A stretch of DNA of 10,039 nt, taken from Bacillota bacterium (GTDB lineage: Bacteria; Bacillota; Clostridia; Oscillospirales; Oscillospiraceae). Below the pieces are notes generated by a model. The model did no database searches, was not told the DNA's origin, and worked only from the letters and a program-made list of their open reading frames with translations. The DNA lies in NCBI GenBank assembly GCA_029777215.1, contig JAKOSQ010000010.1:1-10039 (forward strand), written 5' to 3'. Shown here in pieces: positions 6,368 through 10,039 of the stretch; the stretch's first letter is position 1, and each line of letters begins with the position of its first letter. Both the position numbers and the translations under genes were made by a program.

Positions 6368-6401
6368 AATCCTTTTGCCGCAAGGTAAAAGGATTTTCTT
6401 T
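6368..6401 (+). terminator. Intrinsic terminator of the cobalamin riboswitch
   Basis: AATCCTTTTGCC (6368-6379) and GGTAAAAGGATT (6384-6395) form a 12-bp stem (one G-T pair) closed by a GCAA tetraloop, followed by TTCTTT (6396-6401). It lies about 75 bases after the aptamer and 87 bases before the next start codon, the expected place for a riboswitch terminator. An upstream segment AGGGATTG (6321-6328) can pair with CAATCCTT (6367-6374) and would block this hairpin, so it is a plausible antiterminator strand. A six-A run at 6361-6366 opposite the T-rich tail could allow weak termination from the other strand too. Confidence 0.82.
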
Positions 6402-6444
6402 ACCGTACCCTTGCATTCGCTGGTGTAAATTTATCATACATCGG

Positions 6445-6467
6445 GGAGGCGGCGAGACTCCGCCTCC
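6445..6467 (+). repeat. Stem-loop just upstream of the lipoprotein CbiK ribosome binding site
   Basis: GGAGGCGG (6445-6452) pairs perfectly with CCGCCTCC (6460-6467) around a 7-base loop. The real ribosome binding site, AAAGGGAGG, starts five bases later at 6472. The left arm itself contains a GGAGG, so the hairpin hides a decoy Shine-Dalgarno sequence. There is no T-run, so it is not a terminator. It may guide ribosome loading or protect the transcript after riboswitch read-through. Confidence 0.5.
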
Positions 6468-6487
6468 AGGCAAAGGGAGGAATACCT

Positions 6488-7687
6488 GTGAAAATGAAAC
6501 GCAACCAGATTGCGCTGCTGCTCACGGCGTCGGTGCTCGCACTGACGCTCGCCGGCTGCGGCGGCAAAACAGAAAGCGCGAGCGCGTCCCCGAGCGCGGG
6601 AACGGACAGCGCGACATCCGATAAGGCGGCGGCGGACGCCGTTGCGGCGAAGATCGACGCGATCTATGTGCAGGAGCGCACTGACAACACGGACGCCCAG
6701 TGTGCGGACGCCAAGGCCGCGTGGGATAAGCTTACCGACGCCCAGAAAGCCCTCGTCTCCGGCGAGCACGCCGACCCCGACTATTTCGGCCAGAACACCG
6801 GTGACGCGTCCAAGGACGACCCTCTCAACGCAGACAAGATCGGCGAAAACGAGCTGCTGGTCGTGAGCTTCGGCACCTCGTTCAACGACAGCCGCGTCGC
6901 GGACGTCGGCGGCATTGAAAAGGCTCTGCAGACCGCCTGTCCCGACTGGTCGGTCCGCCGTGCCTTTACCGCCCAGATCATCATTAACCACATTCAGGCC
7001 CGCGACGGCGAGAAGATCGACAACATGGATCAGGCGCTCGACCGCGCGGTCAAAAACGGCGTCAAAAACCTCGTCGTTCAGCCAACGCACCTCATGCACG
7101 GCGCGGAGTATGACGAGCTCGTGGCGGCGGTCGAAAAATACAAGGACAAATTCAGCTCCGTGAAGGTCGCGGAGCCGCTGCTCGGCGAGGTCGGCGCGGA
7201 CGCGACGATTGTCAATGCCGACAAGGAGACCGTTGCCAAGGCAATCACCGCCGAGGCCGTCAAGACCGCCGGCTATGACAGCCTCGACGCCGCCGCGAAG
7301 GACGGCACGGCCTTCGTCTTCATGGGCCACGGCACCTCGCATTCCGCCGCTGTGACCTATGACCAGATGCAAACCCAGATGGAGACCCTTGGCTACAAGA
7401 ACGTCTTTGTCGGCACCGTTGAGGGCAAGCCCGCCGACACGGCCTGTGAGGCTGTGATCGAAAAGGTCAAGGCCGCCGGCTACAAAAAGGTCGTTTTGCG
7501 TCCGCTGATGGTCGTCGCGGGCGACCACGCCAACAACGACATGGCGGGTGACGACGCGGGTTCGTGGAAGAGCCAGTTCACCGCCGCCGGCAGCTTCGAC
7601 AAGATCGACACCCAGATCACGGGCCTCGGCGAAATCCCCGAAATTCAGGCCATGTACGTTGCCCACACCAAAGCCGTGATCGGCTGA
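6488..7687 (+). CDS. cbiK: Exported lipoprotein with CbiK-type (sirohydrochlorin cobaltochelatase-like) chelatase domain
   Basis: A 399-residue lipoprotein. The N-terminus is a signal peptide with lipobox LAGC (21-24, lipidated C24), then a Ser/Ala-rich linker. Residues about 45-100 form a small helical module containing AKAAWDKLTDAQKALV, like the helical segments common in Firmicutes surface proteins. From residue 122 (ELLVVSFGTSFNDSR) to the end it is a CbiK class II chelatase: HLMHGAEYDE (201-210), FMGHGTSH (278-285; H281), GTVEGKP (309-315; E312), and MVVAGDHANNDMAG (341-354; H347). These fit the His-Glu-His metal-binding set of Salmonella CbiK (H145, E175, H207). Cytoplasmic CbiK inserts cobalt into sirohydrochlorin; outside the membrane the role is unknown, perhaps metal or tetrapyrrole handling. 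The GTG start at 6488 has AAAGGGAGG at 6472-6480; an ATG at 6494 is the alternative. First gene behind the B12 riboswitch. Confidence 0.92.
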   Translation: MKMKRNQIALLLTASVLALTLAGCGGKTESASASPSAGTDSATSDKAAADAVAAKIDAIYVQERTDNTDAQCADAKAAWDKLTDAQKALVSGEHADPDYFGQNTGDASKDDPLNADKIGENELLVVSFGTSFNDSRVADVGGIEKALQTACPDWSVRRAFTAQIIINHIQARDGEKIDNMDQALDRAVKNGVKNLVVQPTHLMHGAEYDELVAAVEKYKDKFSSVKVAEPLLGEVGADATIVNADKETVAKAITAEAVKTAGYDSLDAAAKDGTAFVFMGHGTSHSAAVTYDQMQTQMETLGYKNVFVGTVEGKPADTACEAVIEKVKAAGYKKVVLRPLMVVAGDHANNDMAGDDAGSWKSQFTAAGSFDKIDTQITGLGEIPEIQAMYVAHTKAVIG

Positions 7688-7754
7688 GCGGCGTTCGAAA
7701 ACAGTGTTTTGACACGGCGCTTTCACGCGGGAGCACCGTGCCGGAGATACCCGG

Positions 7755-7791
7755 CGAAGCGGCGGCAGCGAACTGCAAAACAGCCGCTTCG
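7755..7791 (+). repeat. Intercistronic stem-loop between the CbiK lipoprotein and the next lipoprotein
   Basis: CGAAGCGGC (7755-7763) pairs perfectly with GCCGCTTCG (7783-7791). The 19-base loop can fold again as GCAG-CGAA-CTGC (7765-7776). No T-run follows, and the next ribosome binding site starts ten bases later at 7801. It lies in the only long gap of this operon (7688-7816), so it may set relative expression by protecting the upstream message or slowing the polymerase. Confidence 0.55.
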
Positions 7792-7816
7792 ACCAGACAT
7801 GAGGAGGAAATTAAAA

Positions 7817-8347
7817 ATGAAAAAGAAAAACATTGTTCTTGCGCTGGTTCTGACAGCGCTTATGCTGACCGCCGGCTGCGGCGCGGCGAAGACGGAGACC
7901 TCCGCCCCGGCGAGCGCGAGTGCTGCGACTTCCGAGAGCGTCACGACCGCGCCGCAGAGCGCATCCGCCGCGACCCTCGCAGACGGCGTCTACAGCGCGG
8001 ACTTCACCACGGACAGCAAGATGTTCCACGTCAACGAAGCGAAAAATGGCAAGGGCGTTCTGACCGTCAAGGACGGCAAAATGACCATCCACGTCTCGCT
8101 CGCCTCGGAGAACATCGTCAAGCTTTTCGTCGGCACGGCGGCGGACGCGCAGAAGGATGGAGCAACGCTCCTCGAGCCGACGACCGACACCGTGACCTAC
8201 AGCGACGGAACCACCGAGCAGGTTTTCGGCTTTGACATCCCTGTACCCGCCATCGGCAAGGAGTACGATGTTGCGCTGCTCGGCACAAAAGGGACCTGGT
8301 ACGATCACAAGGTTTCGGTCTCCAATCCGACACCGGCTGAAGGCTAA
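7817..8347 (+). CDS. Small lipoprotein of unknown function, beta-rich C-terminal domain
   Basis: A 176-residue lipoprotein: signal peptide with TAGC at the cleavage site (lipidated C21), then a low-complexity Ala/Ser/Thr linker to about residue 53, then one domain (about 55-170). The domain begins LADGVYSADF and contains KMFHVNEAKNGKGVLTVKDG (68-87), KLFVGTAADA (102-111), FGFDIPVPAIGKEYDVALLG (137-156), and ends WYDHKVSV (161-168). The alternating hydrophobic pattern suggests a beta sandwich. Similar KDGKMT...GTAxxA...WYDxxxxF domains are, from memory, common in gut Clostridia surface proteins near metal or tetrapyrrole transporters. The late YDHK patch loosely recalls NEAT haem-binding domains, but the second tyrosine is missing. 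GAGGAGG at 7801-7807 precedes the ATG by 9 nt. It lies in the riboswitch operon, so a substrate-capture role is likely (inference). Confidence 0.82.
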   Translation: MKKKNIVLALVLTALMLTAGCGAAKTETSAPASASAATSESVTTAPQSASAATLADGVYSADFTTDSKMFHVNEAKNGKGVLTVKDGKMTIHVSLASENIVKLFVGTAADAQKDGATLLEPTTDTVTYSDGTTEQVFGFDIPVPAIGKEYDVALLGTKGTWYDHKVSVSNPTPAEG

Positions 8348-8356
8348 AGAGTGTTC

Positions 8357-8382
8357 GCGTCCCGGAAACGCTTTTGGGACGC
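8357..8382 (+). repeat. Stem-loop touching the ribosome binding site of the second small lipoprotein
   Basis: GCGTCCC (8357-8363) pairs with GGGACGC (8376-8382) around a 12-base loop. The Shine-Dalgarno AGGAGGG (8383-8389) starts at the very next base, so a stable hairpin could stack against and partly limit ribosome access. No terminator-like T-run follows; a TTTT lies inside the loop. Confidence 0.45.
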
Positions 8383-8395
8383 AGGAGGGCAAGCT

Positions 8396-8890
8396 ATGAA
8401 GAAAAAAACGATCGGTCTTGCGGTCCTGCTGCTGGCACTGCTCCTAACCGGCTGCGGCGCGGCAAAAACGGAAAGTCCCGCCCCGTCCACCGCCCCGTCC
8501 ATTGCCCCGTCCGCCGCCCCGTCGGCGGCGGGCAAAACGGCGGCGGACCTCGGCCTTGCGGACGGAGCCTACACGGTCGACGTGACGCTCTCGGGCGGCT
8601 CGGGCCGCGCAAGCGTCGCCTCGCCCGCCAAGCTCACGATCGCAGGCGGCAAGGCCGTCGCAACGATCGTCTGGAGCAGCTCGACCTATGACTACATGAA
8701 GGTCGACGGCACAAAATACACCCCGGTCAACACGGACGGCAATGCAGCGTTTGAGATTCCCGTCAGCGCTTTCGACAGCGCTCTGCCCGTCACGGCGGAC
8801 ACGGTCGCCATGAGTACGCCGCACGAGATCGACTACACGTTACAGTTTGACGCGGCCTCAATCAAGGCCGCCGAAGGGGCCGGCGCATGA
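8396..8890 (+). CDS. Second small lipoprotein of unknown function, beta-rich domain
   Basis: A 164-residue lipoprotein with lipobox LTGC (17-20, lipidated C20), a linker of four A-P-S-x repeats (29-44), and one domain at about 50-153. The domain contains LADGAYTVDVTLSGGSGRAS (54-73), SPAKLTIAGGKAVATIVWSS (76-95), YDYMKVDGTKYTPVN (98-112), FEIPVSAFDSALPVTADTVA (119-138) and MSTPHEIDYTLQF (139-151). It shares the LADGxY opening, a glycine-lysine turn before a beta strand, and a late PV element with the preceding lipoprotein, so the two domains may be distant relatives. Domains of this look accompany iron-complex or B12 ABC transporter genes in Firmicutes (from memory, not checked). The ATG at 8396 has AGGAGGG at 8383-8389; a longer frame from 8351 is rejected because it would bury the signal peptide. 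The stop overlaps the next start (ATGA). Ligand unknown. Confidence 0.82.
   Translation: MKKKTIGLAVLLLALLLTGCGAAKTESPAPSTAPSIAPSAAPSAAGKTAADLGLADGAYTVDVTLSGGSGRASVASPAKLTIAGGKAVATIVWSSSTYDYMKVDGTKYTPVNTDGNAAFEIPVSAFDSALPVTADTVAMSTPHEIDYTLQFDAASIKAAEGAGA
8480..8527 (+). repeat. Four tandem 12-base repeats coding the A-P-S-x linker
   Basis: Units GCCCCGTCCACC (8480-8491), GCCCCGTCCATT (8492-8503), GCCCCGTCCGCC (8504-8515) and GCCCCGTCGGCG (8516-8527) are in frame and encode A-P-S-T, A-P-S-I, A-P-S-A and A-P-S-A. The linker sits between the lipid anchor and the folded domain. Tandem units of this kind can change number by slippage without a frameshift. Confidence 0.8.
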
Positions 8891-10039
8891 AAAAAAGCAA
8901 GCTCACCCCGATCCTCTGCGCCCTTGCACTGCTTCTGTCGCTGGGCCTCCCGGCCTGTCAGCCGAAGAAGACTTCGGCGGGGGAAACGGCGGACGGCCCG
9001 GCGTGGTCGTCCCTCAAGGCCGAGGGCACGCTGCCGCTGCAGTATGCAACGCAGTTTTCTGTTACGAATTACACGGACGGCTACCGACTCATCGACATCA
9101 CAAACAGCGGAAAATACCTCGTCGTCCCGGAGGGCAGGGGCGTGCCGACCGGGCTCGAGAGCGGCGTCGTCGTATTAAAGCAGCCGCTCGACCACATCTA
9201 CCTTGCGGCGACCTCGGCGATGGACCTTTTCCGCGCGCTCGACGGCGTTGGGAACATTCGTCTCTCCAGCGTACAGGCGGACGGCTGGTACATCGACGCG
9301 GCGAAGCAGGCCATGCAGAACGGCAGCATGGTCTATGCCGGCAAGTACAGCACGCCGGACTACGAGCTCATCTACTCAGAAAAGTGCGATCTCGCGATCG
9401 AGTCGACGATGATCAACCACACCCCGGAGGTCAAGGAGCAGCTTGAGCACCTCGGCGTCCCGGTGCTGGTGGAGCGCTCGAGCTACGAGAGCGACCCCCT
9501 CGGACGCATGGAATGGCTCAAGCTCTACGGCGTTTTGCTCAGCAAGGAGACGCAGGCGCAAGACCTCTTTCAAAAAGAAGTCGACGCGCTCTCCGGCGTG
9601 CTCGGCCAGCAAAGCACGGGCAAGACCGTCGCGTTTTTCTACATCACGAGTTCAGGCAGCGTCAATGTCCACAAGTCCGGCGACTATATCGCGGAGATGA
9701 TCGAAATGGCGGGCGGGAAGTACGTCTTCTCCGACCTCGCCAGCGACGGCAGCGCGCTGTCCACCGTCAACATGCAGATGGAAGCGTTTTACAAGGGCGC
9801 GAAGGACGCGGACGTTCTCATCTACAACAGCGCCATCGACGGCGAGCTGCAGACCATTGACCAGCTTTTGCAGAAAAGCCCGCTGCTTGCGGATTTCAAG
9901 GCCGTCAAAAGCGGGGACGTCTGGTGCACGGGGAAAAATCTCTTTCAGGAGCCGATGGGGCTCGGAAAACTCATTGCCGATATCCACACGGTTCTGACGG
10001 AGTCTGACCCCGACCAGAGCAAGCTCAGCTATCTCCACA
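8887..10039 (+). CDS. ABC transporter substrate-binding lipoprotein, BtuF/FepB-like (3' end outside window)
   Basis: The frame opens at ATG 8887 (overlapping the previous stop, ATGA) and is still open at the right edge, giving 384 residues so far. The N-terminus is a lipoprotein signal with lipobox LPAC (21-24). The rest fits the TroA/BtuF-like metal-chelate binding fold: LDHIYLAATSAMDLFRALDG (101-120), a conserved PDYELIYSEKCDLAIESTMI stretch, LGVPVLVERSSYESDPLGRM, EWLKLYGVLLSKE, and near the end VKSGDVWC, PMGLGKLIADIH. Such proteins bind siderophores, haem or cobalamin and pass them to a BtuC/FhuB-type permease. The substrate cannot be read from the sequence, but the B12 riboswitch upstream favours a corrinoid. 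At about 385 residues it must be nearly complete. Permease and ATPase genes would be expected just beyond the window. Confidence 0.9.
   Translation, partial: MKKSKLTPILCALALLLSLGLPACQPKKTSAGETADGPAWSSLKAEGTLPLQYATQFSVTNYTDGYRLIDITNSGKYLVVPEGRGVPTGLESGVVVLKQPLDHIYLAATSAMDLFRALDGVGNIRLSSVQADGWYIDAAKQAMQNGSMVYAGKYSTPDYELIYSEKCDLAIESTMINHTPEVKEQLEHLGVPVLVERSSYESDPLGRMEWLKLYGVLLSKETQAQDLFQKEVDALSGVLGQQSTGKTVAFFYITSSGSVNVHKSGDYIAEMIEMAGGKYVFSDLASDGSALSTVNMQMEAFYKGAKDADVLIYNSAIDGELQTIDQLLQKSPLLADFKAVKSGDVWCTGKNLFQEPMGLGKLIADIHTVLTESDPDQSKLSYLH

Noticed and set aside
6434..7726. A 430-codon open frame on the - strand opposite the CbiK lipoprotein gene
   Set aside because: It mirrors the CbiK lipoprotein gene, whose catalytic motifs, signal peptide and ribosome binding site are clear; the antisense product shows no family features.
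7564..8235. A 223-codon + strand frame across the end of cbiK and the first small lipoprotein
   Set aside because: It crosses two genes with clear starts and stops, its product is arginine- and histidine-rich without motifs, and it lacks a ribosome binding site.
8351..8395. An upstream start for the second small lipoprotein at 8351
   Set aside because: It would put 15 residues before the signal peptide and would read through the Shine-Dalgarno that serves ATG 8396.
8846..9446. A 199-codon + strand frame overlapping the start of the substrate-binding gene
   Set aside because: The frame from ATG 8887 encodes a signal peptide with lipobox and a recognisable binding protein to the window edge; the alternative is low-complexity shadow sequence.

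Overview
The window looks like a chromosomal stretch from a GC-rich anaerobic member of the Clostridia, probably an Oscillospiraceae-like gut bacterium. The reasons are strong AAGGAG-type ribosome binding sites, GC-rich codon use, occasional TTG and GTG starts, Gram-positive-style lipoproteins, and a Firmicutes-type ethanolamine (eut) locus next to B12 genes. This placement is an inference from style and gene content. All supported genes are on the + strand.

Layout. (1) Positions 1-1897 are the end of an ethanolamine-utilisation cluster: the C-terminus of a bacterial microcompartment shell protein, the membrane protein EutH, and a short cupin-type EutQ. (2) A 233-bp gap (1898-2130) holds a candidate promoter and a strong GC hairpin. 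(3) Positions 2131-6019 are a tightly overlapping operon for the late steps of cobalamin synthesis and salvage (nucleotide loop assembly): cobT, cobU, cobS, a short second CobU-family gene, an alpha-ribazole-phosphatase-like gene (cobC), and a cysteine-rich DUF2284 protein. (4) Positions 6020-6487 are a regulatory region with a promoter, a well-conserved cobalamin riboswitch and an intrinsic terminator. (5) From 6488 to the right edge lies a riboswitch-controlled surface module of four lipoproteins: an exported CbiK-type chelatase, two small lipoproteins of unknown function, and a BtuF/FepB-like ABC substrate-binding protein that runs off the window.

How it fits together. Ethanolamine ammonia-lyase (EutBC, not in the window) needs adenosylcobalamin. 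The neighbouring genes can finish a corrinoid (CobU, CobS, CobT, CobC), and the lipoprotein module probably captures corrinoid or a related metal-tetrapyrrole from outside and is shut down when B12 is plentiful. The most interesting parts are the lipoprotein module, with a chelatase that keeps its catalytic residues but carries a lipoprotein signal, and the pair of CobU-family genes that appear to have complementary defects. The substrate-binding gene (8887 to the edge) is open at the window end, and its permease and ATPase partners would be expected just downstream.
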